Below are positions 12,685-28,893 of a stretch of DNA of 64,000 nucleotides, piece by piece. Below the pieces are notes generated by a model. That model worked only from the letters and a program-made list of their open reading frames with translations. It searched no databases and was not told the origin of the DNA. The position numbers and the translations under genes were made by a program. This DNA is from Turbatrix aceti (lineage: Eukaryota; Nematoda; Chromadorea; Rhabditida; Panagrolaimidae): the NCBI GenBank assembly GCA_963969345.1, contig OZ017770.1:7573246-7637245 (forward strand), read 5' to 3'. Numbering within the stretch: position 1 is the first letter of the stretch; every line of letters begins with the position of its first letter.

Positions 12685-13832
12685 ATGAACTTTGGCTTGC
12701 ACCATGGTATTATTAATTTTTACAACTTACTGTGGTATGAATTGAAATTTCCAAATAATAAATAAGTTTCCTAAAACATCTCGCGCACTTTCAGTTGCAC
12801 ATTGATTTTACTAACCCTCGGGACACCAGCTGCGCCTGAAATTAATGAAGACCAGTACCGACTGGAGCCTTTATTTGAGATTTCTTCCAACGGTCATGCC
12901 GTGATGAAGGAGCTCAAAGCGGTGAGAAACCTCGACACGGTGACTGACAGGGAACCCATCGAGCCCGATCCCGACACCCTGGGAAGTGACGTGTGGCAAC
13001 TCTTCAGTCACTGCGGAAAGGGTTTTGTACAGTTTGATACTACAGTAAACGCTCGTGGTTCTTCCTCTTCGCCCTGCAGCAGTGAGTTCTTTTGTGTCCA
13101 AGGTTGACAGATTTTCTCTCTAATTGCGTGTCCTTTGTGGCAACAATTTAGACTTTTGTCGCTGCATTACATTTTCTTAAATTTTTCAGCAAATTTTATC
13201 GTTCGCATCGCGGGTACCGGTTCAATCGTGCTTCGGCATGCGATTACAAAGAAATATGTTTGCTTCAATCGACGGAAACGTATCACAATGAGAGTGAGCG
13301 GTTTTTGTATGTGTAAAATATTTTCCTCCATTTTGTCATTGTTTCAAGGACACCGACTGAGTCAAGGTGCAATCCGTTATGTTTTTTTTTCACGATAGGA
13401 ATTGAAACGAATTTGAGTTTTTGTTACGTAGAACCGGATGGTTAAACGCAAATCAAATTTCAGACTAATAAGAATGACATTAAATGCCATTTTACGGAAC
13501 GCATAAACTCTGCTGGATACACCATGCTCGAGTCTACTTGGTGGCCGCGTCTCTATTTAGGGTTCAACCACAAGGGCCGGTTCCAAGACCCCTCGCAGTT
13601 TCGTCGCAAGTACAGGTGTTTTCTCTTCACAAAATTCGAGCGCTTTGCAAAAGCCACCGAGCTCAGAAGGTGTGCCAGACACGCCAAAAGTGGCAGCATC
13701 CGGCGAAATCGAGACGAATTTGGCATGATTGTCAACTCACCTCTGCACACGGATTCAGCAGCCTATGAAACAGAACAAATGCTCTTCAAGCATGTCAGGG
13801 AATTTCTGCTCAAAAAAGTCGAAGCTGTATAG
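12685..13832 (+). CDS. Fibroblast growth factor family ligand
   Basis: Exons 12685-12734, 12795-13081, 13190-13293 and 13464-13832 join in frame to 269 aa. The 50-nt first exon was chosen because it ends in the phase required and, joined to exon 2, gives a hydrophobic secretion signal (NFYNLLCCTLILLTLGTPA). The beta-trefoil core is clear: LRHAITKKYVCFNRRKRI corresponds to the KKYVCFNKKGKL motif of FGFs, and KCHFTERINSAGYTMLES, LYLGFNHKGRFQDP and CFLFTKFERF follow the FGF8/17/18 order. This would bind an FGF receptor such as EGL-15. Nematodes have two known FGFs (EGL-17, LET-756); the FGF8-like motifs favour EGL-17, but I cannot choose firmly. A long variable N-terminal region (about 80 aa) and a C-terminal extension of about 60 aa flank the core. 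Confidence 0.85.
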
Positions 13833-14228
13833 CTTCTTTGTGCCTTTTTAACGTTATGGGTGATTGCAATGATGTTTGTGCATAAATATTTTCTACGCAC
13901 AGCCTGTTATTACAAATAGGATTCATAAACCCCGCAAAATGCAAAAATTCTGTGTCACCGGTAATCCGCCGAAAAAATGTTCGCACATGATGGGATTTAA
14001 CGACGAATAACCACTCCTAGGCTTTGAGAAATCACTTGGACACGCATCGCTTGTTTTGGTTTCGACTGATCGGGTTTGTTTCTTCGAGTGTCGTGAAAGA
14101 AAGAGAACATTTCATTCAATCATGGCAGTAATCGGTAAACATCACGTTTTGTTTGTTTTTAACTGTTAAAAAGCCAACATAGCAGCATTACTATTTTCAT
14201 AGCGGAAAAGTGGATGGATTCTGAACTT
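13833..14228. other. Convergent intergenic spacer
   Basis: 396 nt between the stop codons of the FGF gene (+) and the K2P-like gene (-). CATAAA at about 13880 could serve FGF polyadenylation. Nothing else was recognised. Confidence 0.5.
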
Positions 14229-15296
14229 TTAGTCTTCCAAGTCTTCGTTTTCCTCAACAATCCGGTTGTCATTGCCTTCACCGCTAACGCAACGCTCCCA
14301 CTCTGCAAACTGTCGACAAAAAGTCAATTCTAGCGACTGCAATTGTCTTTCGAATAGCTTATGCAGATCGTCGAGTACAACGTTAAATGCCGGCATTATG
14401 ACGACTGCAACCAGGTAAAGGAGAAGGCGAGGAACGCGACCGTCCTCCTCGCCAATTGTCGTAATGGCCAGAAAGATGGAAAAAACGGCATCTGTGAATG
14501 GCTACAAAGGAAACCGTGTTATTTACCTGCTTCGAGTCACGCTTTTTTCTCAAAGACCCTAAATGTCTTACCGTATCTTCTGGGGTTTGTTCCACAACAT
14601 CGTAAATTACCGCTGCTACGAAAACACCGAATGCAGTCAGCAAAAACAGTTGGGGACCATTCTGAATAGAAGAAATAGCTTTGCCACTTTGGGCAATAAG
14701 TGACAGCGTTAGGGGAATGCCCACGATTGCGTAGGCAATGGAAAAAAGCTTTGCCGGGGTCGAAAGATCATCGGTATCAATTCCACCTAAAATGTATAAT
14801 GACAGAATTTTTTGTGATGATAGAAATTTTACCAATGGTGGTTATGAGTAAAAACGAGTGATGAAAGGCATCAGAATAGGATCTGATTGGTTGGGGGGTT
14901 TCATCGACACCGGTGGCGTCGAGAAGAGCTCGTTCGTAGGTGTCCAGCTTGTGGTTTGCGAAAAGAGACCATTCTTGTTCTGAACGATGTATGTAATTAT
15001 TTTAACATTCATTGTTGATATGTAAAAAAAATATACCTCCTCTGGCCAGCGCTTCGGCCCATAAAACGTTTAGAAATTCACTGCGTTCAAAGTCTAGCCT
15101 TTTTGCTCTTTCGGAGGAAATCTTAAGTCAACAATTGTTTATCACTATTTTTTACTCCAAATTTTTTACGCACCTTGTTGATTGTAATTGAGGGCAGATG
15201 ACGGAAAAGTATTGCTCCAAACAACAAATAAACCGTAACAACTGTGAGATAAAACAGTGTTCGTCTCAAGGCAAGCTCAAAGCGTGGTAATACCAT
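14229..15296 (-). CDS. Two-pore-domain potassium channel-like protein with altered selectivity filters
   Basis: Exons 15174-15296, 15037-15121, 14833-14979, 14572-14786 and 14229-14501 join in frame; 280 aa. The layout is that of a TWK/K2P subunit. M1 is LFYLTVVTVYLLFGAILF. An extracellular loop follows, then pore helix 1 (SYSDAFHHSFLLITTIG). M2 contains KLFSIAYAIVGIPLTLSLI. After a very short cytosolic loop comes M3 (LFLLTAFGVFVAAVIYDVV), pore helix 2 (PFTDAVFSIFLAITTIG) and M4. The conserved K2P intron inside the first filter is present (phase 1 in the Gly codon). However, filter 1 reads T-T-I-G-G-I-D and filter 2 reads T-T-I-G-E-E-D instead of T-x-G-Y/F-G-D/N. The start ATG at 15296 is tentative; the frame is open about 40 codons further 5' without another ATG. 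Family call is firm; potassium conduction is doubtful. Confidence 0.8.
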
Positions 15297-16270
15297 GGCC
15301 CCGTCGTCGCAAGCTCGTGGATTATTGATCCAACAAAAATCACTTCGTAAATAATCCCAGAGGGTAAGATCGTGTAATTGAAGGAGAACAAGGCGTACGC
15401 AGCATTATTTTAGAGAGCTGAAAGCAGTTGCTGTAATTTTTGGTTTGCATTCATTTTATCTTGCTTCAACTTTTTTTTTTGTGAGGATATATCCCTGATC
15501 CTATGCAGCAGCAACGAATACACCGGCTTGCTTTGTCTCCCGTGTGTTTGTCAGAGTTTATTGCCTGGCTTAGGGACAATGTGTCTCCCAAGCACACGGA
15601 TCAATGCTTCTTTCTGCCGGTGGAGTTCAAAAGGCCAAGCTGACACCATAAAAAAACAGGGGTACCTAAATGCAAAATGCGAAATTCAACTTTAATGTCG
15701 CCGTAACAACGCGTATAAAAAAGACCACAAGCAGGAAGAAGGAAAAGTCAATGAGTGAGTGTGAAAACAAGTGGTAGCCAACTTCCCGATCCATTGTCCT
15801 CAAATGTGACATTTCCCTATGAATGTTGCATATGATTTTCCATGTTACTTATATTATATGAATACTTCATTTTCTGTCAAACATGTCGTTCAGTCGCATC
15901 CGTTGACTAAGAAACATGAAAAAAACTTGGAATTTGATATATCACGTTCTTTTGTATGCCAAAGCCCTCCAACGCCCCAGAGACTAAGTTTATTATTTCA
16001 ATTGCCCAAAAAAGGCATTTTTCTCCCCGGCGCTACCAAAAACAAAGCCATTCAATAGTTCTCGAGAGGTCTTTTATGCAACGCCGTTGTTATTCTCCAC
16101 GGACTTGATATGCTTTATTGTTTAGGTTGCTTCCGTCTCGCTTGACCAATGTTATTTTGCAATCTTTATGGGTGACATTGTCTGTTTTTTGTCTAATTCC
16201 TGTGCCCATATATTTTTTTATACTTTCTGACTTGGTTGTTTTTTTTTGACGTTCTGTTTTTATTTTTCAG
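15297..16270. other. Divergent intergenic region
   Basis: About 1 kb between the divergent K2P-like (-) and MSP-domain (+) genes. It should contain both promoters. An ORF at 15819-16058 has no supporting features. The acceptor TATTTTTCAG ending at 16270, four bases before the next gene's ATG, may be a leader trans-splice site. Confidence 0.5.
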
Positions 16271-16274
16271 TGCG

Positions 16275-16961
16275 ATGTTGTACGCAGAAGACGATTACGA
16301 CCTTTATCTAGCTCCCCGCATTGCCGAGTACTCACCGGAAAAAGGAGGAACATCCAGGCATTTGATGGTGAACGGAACTCCTGATAGGTGAGTTTTTGTC
16401 AATTAGCAATTCCCGACCAGTGAACGAACGAACGAACAAACGACGGCTTGGCTTTCAGGATGGCGATAAAAGTTAAGTGCAGCAATAATGAAATGTACCG
16501 TGTCTCACCTGTCTACACGTGTTTGGATCCCGGTTGTTCTCAGAGATTGCAGGTAGGCAATCGCGTATATTTTTCGGTGTACTTTGTAGCCCAGATTTTT
16601 TTACTTGCAGGTTATACGAGACCCCGGGGAACCCAAGTTGGACAAAATCGTTATTCTGTACAGAAAAACAACTTGCAAAAATGCCATTGAAGCCTTTATG
16701 CCGACAAACGAAGAAAGCAGTGAAATCAAGCGAGCATTGATCGCACTCATTGCCATGAAAAAGAAGAAAACAAGTGTCGGAAAAGAAGATTCTCCGCCAG
16801 AAGGCGAGTTGGAAGAACAAAAAGACCCCGATGACGTCAACGTCAGCGACGACGACAAGCCTCCTGACACGGCCCAGATTGGTCCAAAACGCGTCAGCGT
16901 CATTTTCCAAAACAGACTCAAGCTTATAGACAAAAAGCCGTCGGTGAAAAAAGTCAAATAG
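16275..16961 (+). CDS. Major sperm protein (MSP) domain protein with charged tail
   Basis: Exons 16275-16387, 16459-16552 and 16611-16961 join in frame; 185 aa. The middle part has the immunoglobulin-like MSP fold signature: RMAIKVKCSNNEMYRVSP (compare the R-x-A-x-K-x-K-x-T-N pattern of MSPs), a C-x-L-D-P turn, then LDKIVILYRKTTCKNA. Residues about 110-185 form a highly charged low-complexity tail (KKKKTSV, then acidic repeats, ending KKVK), absent from the 127-residue sperm MSPs. Likely a cytosolic MSP-domain protein; whether sperm-specific cannot be read from sequence. The ATG directly follows a strong acceptor at 16270. It converges on the NALCN gene with only 127 nt between stop codons. 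AATAAA at 16997-17002. Confidence 0.75.
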
Positions 16962-16996
16962 TCACATCAATTATCCCACATGTTTAAAAACAGGTA

Positions 16997-17002
16997 AATA
17001 AA
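16997..17002 (+). terminator. Polyadenylation signal AATAAA (MSP-domain gene)
   Basis: AATAAA 36 nt after the MSP-domain stop. Cleavage would fall close to or beyond the opposite-strand signal at 17022-17027. Confidence 0.6.
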
Positions 17003-17021
17003 ATGTTTAAAAATACCAGCA

Positions 17022-17027
17022 TTTATT
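17022..17027 (-). terminator. Polyadenylation signal AATAAA on the minus strand (NALCN gene)
   Basis: TTTATT on the plus strand, i.e. AATAAA on the minus strand, 62 nt beyond the NALCN stop codon. Confidence 0.6.
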
Positions 17028-17088
17028 TTAATGACCACTCGTCGTTAAACCCGAAAACAATAACAATAGTACCAAAACGTAAATAAAA

Positions 17089-23579
<6,491 letters not shown>

Positions 23580-24866
23580 GGCCGACGAAATGGCAGCAGC
23601 CTTACCTGCTGAAAAGAGAAATTACGTAAAAAAAAGTTGTTTTTTTTATAATTGTTCACTTTTCACACATCCTTATCGCACTTTGGCAGTCAATTCTCGT
23701 AATTTTTGAGAGCCGACCGCTTGACAAATGCCGTGCTAGTCACAAAGGTCTTCTCCTCCTACCATTCATGCAGGCCACGAAGCCAGTCCCCCTGAAGTCC
23801 CCTTTTGCAATGAAATTAACGCCACGCCGAAAGCTCTTTTGTCAACGATACGGTGACCACTACCAAAGCAAAATACAGCTTCGGGGGGGCTTCGTTTTCG
23901 GCCCGTGTCCTCCAAAAACTAACACAAAAACTCTGTACGCATGCCATCTCGGCGTGAAGGGCTCTTCTCCTTGAAAAAAAAGGCATTCAGGAAGCTCTAC
24001 ACTAACTGCCCAAGAAAAGCAACGCTTTCTAGTACTACAACTATTTGTGTGACGAGGGTTTTTCCCTAAACACTCTGAATCGATTAAAACCACAAATGAA
24101 TGCCTTTTTCACACTCATATTTTGATGCAATTCGGGTTCCAACGTTGTGCCGTGCATTTGCAAGTTTACCAAATGAAAATTAGTCTTCCTTCGACGCCCC
24201 CTGCCGTCTTCCATCACTCTGACTCCCGTTTCCCGACCAGGCCCTTTGTATTACGTGGTAGTGGTGCCGTGGCAAGTCATGGTGGCTGGCTGGCTGAAGG
24301 CAAGTACAGCGCACTTGACGTAACCTTGTTTTTGACGGATGGCCAAAGTGCTATGCACAAAAACGTGTCATTAAACCTCTTTTTTCCACCCAGGGTAACG
24401 AACAAATTACATGTCGACCAGTTAAAAAAACTTACCGAGAATACGCGTCGTTCTTGGCACGTTGTTTCTCATGGTCGTAGGAAGACGCTGCCAAACTTAC
24501 TCTTTGAAGTCGAAATTAAAAAAAAAAGAACAAGTAATACGTACTTTTCAAAATCTGCTCATTTTTTTCTCTATTACTTCTTCGACAGCTCTGCTGTGGC
24601 TAGAAAAAAAGGTAATTGATGACGACAGGGTAATACTCGAGATACAAACAGAAATTTATTTCAACGTTATCTTTTCTCTGTACTGTGCCCCAAAAACACC
24701 GAGTCAAAGGCACACAGATTACACACACAACAATCAAATTAGTATCCCGTATCAGAAAATTGTATCATCCTTTTTTTAGACACTGTTACATTGCAAAAAT
24801 TAAGCGAAAAACCAGCACGACGATGGCAGCATCATCTGAGTTTCTGTTTGGATAAAAGAAAAACAA
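23580..24866. other. Intergenic, nothing recognised
   Basis: About 1.3 kb between two minus-strand genes: upstream region of NALCN and 3' region of the SLC17-type gene. A 165-codon plus-strand ORF at 24122-24619 has no domain, no splice context and no paralogue in the window, so it is not called. Confidence 0.5.
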
Positions 24867-26706
24867 TCAAATAATCGCATTTCCCGTACCCAGAACAGCG
24901 TAGACAATCGCACCAATAAAGCACTGTAAGGCGGTAAAAGAAAATACATATGACCAGTTGTTAGACGTAACTTGGAGAATCCATCCCGCAATGTAGACCC
25001 CGATAAACCCTGTGATAGCCGAGAACGCGTTAAAAACACCTGAAAAAAAAGACAAATTATAATGACCAAAAAAAGGTGTAAAAAACAAACCGAAAACAGA
25101 TCCAGTGTGATTCGGAGCAAAGTCGTGGGGATTAACGGCCACCCCACCATGATTCAGGCCGCGGGCTGCCATTGCAGCGGTGAAGATGAAAAGAGAAGCG
25201 ATGAATCCCGAACTGCCCGATACACAGAGCAGACAAATTGCCATGGCAGTCAGAGACATTCCCTAAAGAGGATAAACAAATGAAAGACCCGCAAAGACAA
25301 CTGCCATCGTGGTATTACCTCCATGAAGCGTCTGGTGAATGTAATCGAGCGTCCGGATGCCAGCAATCTAGAGGCCATAAAGGGGGCCGTTATAGCGGTG
25401 GCAGCGATGGCCATACTCGGCACAACGTTGTAGACTATGCCCTTGGCGTTCGGAAAGTTGTCTGAAAAGTAGGATGGCAGCCAGCTAAACATGGTGAAAT
25501 ATGCGTTCGCTCCACAGTACTGAGCCGTCGCAGCTGCCCTGAAAAAGGTGTATTCTTCGTCAGTCTCAAATAAAGAGGCAAAAGACAAATTATACCAAAA
25601 TGAAGGATGACTAAAAAGCGTTTTCCAAGGCACAGAGGTGTTTATAGGTCGTGTTTTTTTCTTTGGCATCAGCGCGATGTCGAGATCCAAGGCATCCCCG
25701 TCTTCGATTAGCCTGGTTAGAGAGTCGTCGTGGACAGCACGGATGGAGCCGGCATCGCACATCACCTTGAACCAGTACCACCACAGAAGGCTGATGATTC
25801 CGACGAATTGGAAGAGACTTCGCCATCCAAACAACGAAATGAGAACAGATCCGATGCCGCCCGCGATTGCAGTTCTGAAAAAAAATGTTTTTTAATGAAA
25901 TCATAAAAAATTTATAATTGCATTTTGAATCTACAATGATCCAATAAAAACCATAAAACGTAGAGTCAACAAAATAAACGGCCGCACCTGTCGTTTTAAA
26001 AACTGCATATACGAAAAGAAATGACTTTAATAAAAAAATTTATGTTGAAAAAAAAATCAACAACAACGATAAAAAAACACCTGACTTACCCAAAATGCGA
26101 TCCAGCAAGACAAATCCCAAAAATGCGACCCTTGTCAGCAGCAGTCAGATGCCTGGCGATGATGCTGGCCATACTAGGCAGGTGAAATCCCTGTCCAACG
26201 CCGGTAAGTACACGTACAATGACCAACAAGGTGAGAGGAAAGCTCGTGAAGTAAGCCAGATCAAAGAGTTGAGGAGTAAGCAGCGTTAGAAGAGACCACA
26301 GCAGAGTAGATGATTTGAGAATCTTTTCGCCGCCAATTCGATCGGCAGTGTTTCCGGCAAACACTTGGATAATTGCGTATCCCCAAAAAAAGCACGACAT
26401 TATGTATCCCTGTAAAAATAAATGAATCATGCCTGCCGGATGGCCAAAAAAGTAGAACAAACCGAATCGGTTTTATGCCACCCGTATTCCTGGGCCATGT
26501 AGGTGGCGCATAACGGTAAGGCCACTCTCGATGCATACAGCACACACGTACCCATAAAAAAGTTCAACGTCCATAGCTTTGATTCAGACCTGTAATCCAC
26601 GAGTGCCGATTGAAAAACGAACGACCACAGATAATGAGACTTACTTGGTCCATAACTTTTTTGCAACAAAACTTTCATCCAACTTTTCGCCCTTCTTCAA
26701 AGTCAT
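24867..26706 (-). CDS. SLC17A9-like vesicular nucleotide transporter (VNUT), major facilitator family
   Basis: Exons 26645-26706, 26463-26589, 26090-26409, 25596-25874, 25319-25538, 25091-25262 and 24867-25039 join in frame; 450 aa. The start at 26706 was chosen because only this frame joins exon 2 in phase. Twelve hydrophobic segments fit the major facilitator superfamily. Family motifs are visible: CVLYASRVALPLCATYMAQE in TM1, SCFFWGYAIIQVFAGNTADRIGGEK (TM2 and the loop 2-3 motif; shown here in two overlapping pieces of the SLC17 pattern), GVGQGFHLPSMASI in TM4, and HGGVAVNPHDFAP before TM11. These agree better with SLC17A9, which loads ATP into vesicles, than with vesicular glutamate transporters. 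Substrate is inferred from family resemblance only. Mostly 43-60 nt introns, two with GTTTG donors. Confidence 0.85.
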
Positions 26707-27015
26707 GAGCGAGAGCCGACACACCGGATCAACTGATAACTAGCCTCTGATTGCAACAACAATAACCTTCAATCAACAAAATATGAATTAATGCATCTGT
26801 TGGCTCTATATCCAACACTTCAAGTTTTTCATCGTTGCAAACAAACGTGGATTATTTTTTCGCTGCAAGAGTGCTCAAAATAGAAAATTAGTATTGTAAG
26901 CAAATTCTGATGTGTTGGTTGCGAAAGCCATCTTTCCAGAACATTTCATCTTTGTCATCATTTTTTTCTGTATATAAGCGAGGTGTTGGGCAATCCATTT
27001 TATTTCTAACTAACC
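26707..27015. other. Short divergent promoter region
   Basis: 309 nt between two divergent start codons (SLC17-type on minus, ZFAND2-type on plus). A TATA-like TATATAAG at about 26972-26979 lies roughly 40 nt upstream of the ZFAND2-like ATG. A shared bidirectional promoter is likely. Confidence 0.5.
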
Positions 27016-27834
27016 ATGGCAGAATTTCCCGATTTTGGTAAGCATTGTGAATTTGTGGATTGTAAAATGTATGGTACGTGGCTTTCTGACTTTAATTGAA
27101 GTCGCCAAATCGATTTCTTCTTAAACCTCTTTTGCAGATTTCTTGCCAATTGTCTGCGACGCTTGTAAAAGTCATTTTTGGTGAGTTAATCGTGTGGCAT
27201 TCAAAATTCCAATTTTATAAGCGCTCTTTTCAGTCAGCATCATTTTCGCTACGAAAATCACGCTTGCAAGAAGGGACTGCAAAAGGTGAGTTTTTTTGAA
27301 GTTCACGTGGTCCACTTTTGACGTACGTCTGCTTTTTACAGGACCGACAAGTTCCTATCTGTCCCATATGTAACGCAGGAGTTGCGTTGAGACCAGGGCA
27401 AACTGTTGACGAGATTATTAGCCGTCACATTGATAATTTCTGTGACGCATACAAGCAGCGTATTAGCTACAGATGCGGAGTCAAGCGATGCAAAGCACGT
27501 GAATGGGTTGAAGTGCGATGCGATCGATGTAGGCAGAATTTCTGTCTCAAGCACAGGTTTCCCACCGATCACGAATGCCAGGTCTCTTCTAACTTGAAAA
27601 GCAATGCTGTAAGTTTGATACCAGACGTATATTTTTTATTTTTGGTATTTGTTCATGTGCTTTTAGGATGACTCATCCAGTCGACGTTCCAATGCTGTCT
27701 CGACTCTGGAAAGCGATGCTGAGCTTGCACGTCGCCTTCAAGCCGAAGAGTACTCAAATTCGGGCCCTGTCTATGGCAATCGCGGTGGGGGACGAACGGG
27801 TGGACAATGGAATGATTCGTGCCGAGTCATCTGA
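27016..27834 (+). CDS. aip-1: AN1-type zinc-finger protein, ZFAND2/AIRAP (AIP-1) family
   Basis: Exons 27016-27073, 27138-27180, 27234-27285, 27342-27608 and 27667-27834 join in frame; 195 aa. Start MAEFPDFGKHC matches human ZFAND2 MEFPDLGKHC. Two AN1 zinc fingers are present: the first (residues about 11-60) with C-x4-C, FLPIVCDACKSHFC, HHFRYENHAC and VPICPICN; the second (about 95-140) with CGVKRCK, VRCDRCRQNFCLKHR and DHEC. The family binds the proteasome and ubiquitinated proteins and is induced by arsenite (AIRAP, AIP-1). The C-terminal DAELARRLQAEEY resembles a ubiquitin-interacting motif, followed by a glycine-rich end. No CaaX prenylation box is visible, unlike ZFAND2B. Confidence 0.92.
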
Positions 27835-28893
27835 TCTGTATACCTCATATCTCTTTCCTTCTGACACCATATGAACTTTCTGATTGACTTCATTTCCATA
27901 AATCGTCTCTGTCGGTGCATGTACTTCTTGAGAACAACGAAAATCGATAAACTATTAAAAAAAAAGCCAAATGACACACATTTATTTTTTTTTATTTTGA
28001 CGAAGCACATTTACGGTACAATGCAGGCTTATCAGTTGCCCCTGGTGTGAGAGCTCACATATCAAAGAAAAAAAAATTCACACTTGCTGCAGCGATGTGG
28101 AGGAATCATCGTCATGATACACCACCACCACCCTCTCTGGGGGAAAAGAATAAAATGGAGATCGGGTCACGGGCCAAACGCGAAAACTTTCTTGCGCGGG
28201 GAGTATGCATAACGCCAACGTGTTCGTTCGTTCAAAGGATCATTGTTGAGCGCGGATTGTGACTCTTGCCGACCCATCCATCGCTTTGATGTTATCCATG
28301 AATGCATTTGTTTTCAATTAACAATTTTTCTAGCTGTTTGTAATTTTCTTACTTTTGTGTTGCCATGCATCTTTCTACCGACCACTATGATATATGTTGT
28401 TTACATAAAATTTCCGAATGTTGGGGAATAACGATTGATTTCGAGCAAAAGGAACACGCCTGCAGTGTTTTTCTTCGGTCGATCATAATTTTTTTTTATA
28501 TTTCTCAGATGACATTTGCTTTTTTTTTGTTATATCTATTACCCGTATTTGAGTATCGACGTACACTAGAAAGTGTGGTAAAATGGGCGAGGCAGCAATC
28601 AAGCGCTATTCATCGTCTTTAGGCGCTGGTGATCCGTGCTCATTTCCTTTATTCTGCTTCTTTTCTTGGACAGACAGACGCGCACTTCTCGATTTGTCCT
28701 TGTAAAGACAAAAAATATTTTGTTAGAACGCTTATTTGTGTCCTCGGGTTATTCGGTCCTTTTTTTGTGCACCGTCGTTGTTTTTTTATTTATTTGCAAC
28801 GTGTGAGAAATGGATGGATGACGTGTGCTAATGCGATTTTAGACACTGATTCGATCAGTCTCCTTGTATGGTCGTTGAACTTTAACGCCGAGA
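27835..28893. other. Intergenic, nothing recognised
   Basis: About 1.06 kb between two plus-strand genes. It should hold the ZFAND2-like 3' UTR and the STIM promoter. ORFs here are T-rich and unsupported. Confidence 0.5.

Noticed and set aside
14383..14835. Short ORF as an independent K2P fragment
   Set aside because: It is one exon (14572-14786) read into both flanking introns; the five-exon model covers a full channel-like protein.
24122..24619. 165-codon plus-strand ORF
   Set aside because: Low-complexity composition, no domain, no promoter or splice context; long ORFs of this size arise by chance in this sequence.
26645..26678. ATG at 26678 as start of the SLC17-type gene
   Set aside because: That frame does not join exon 2 in phase; ATG 26706 does and keeps the frame open.
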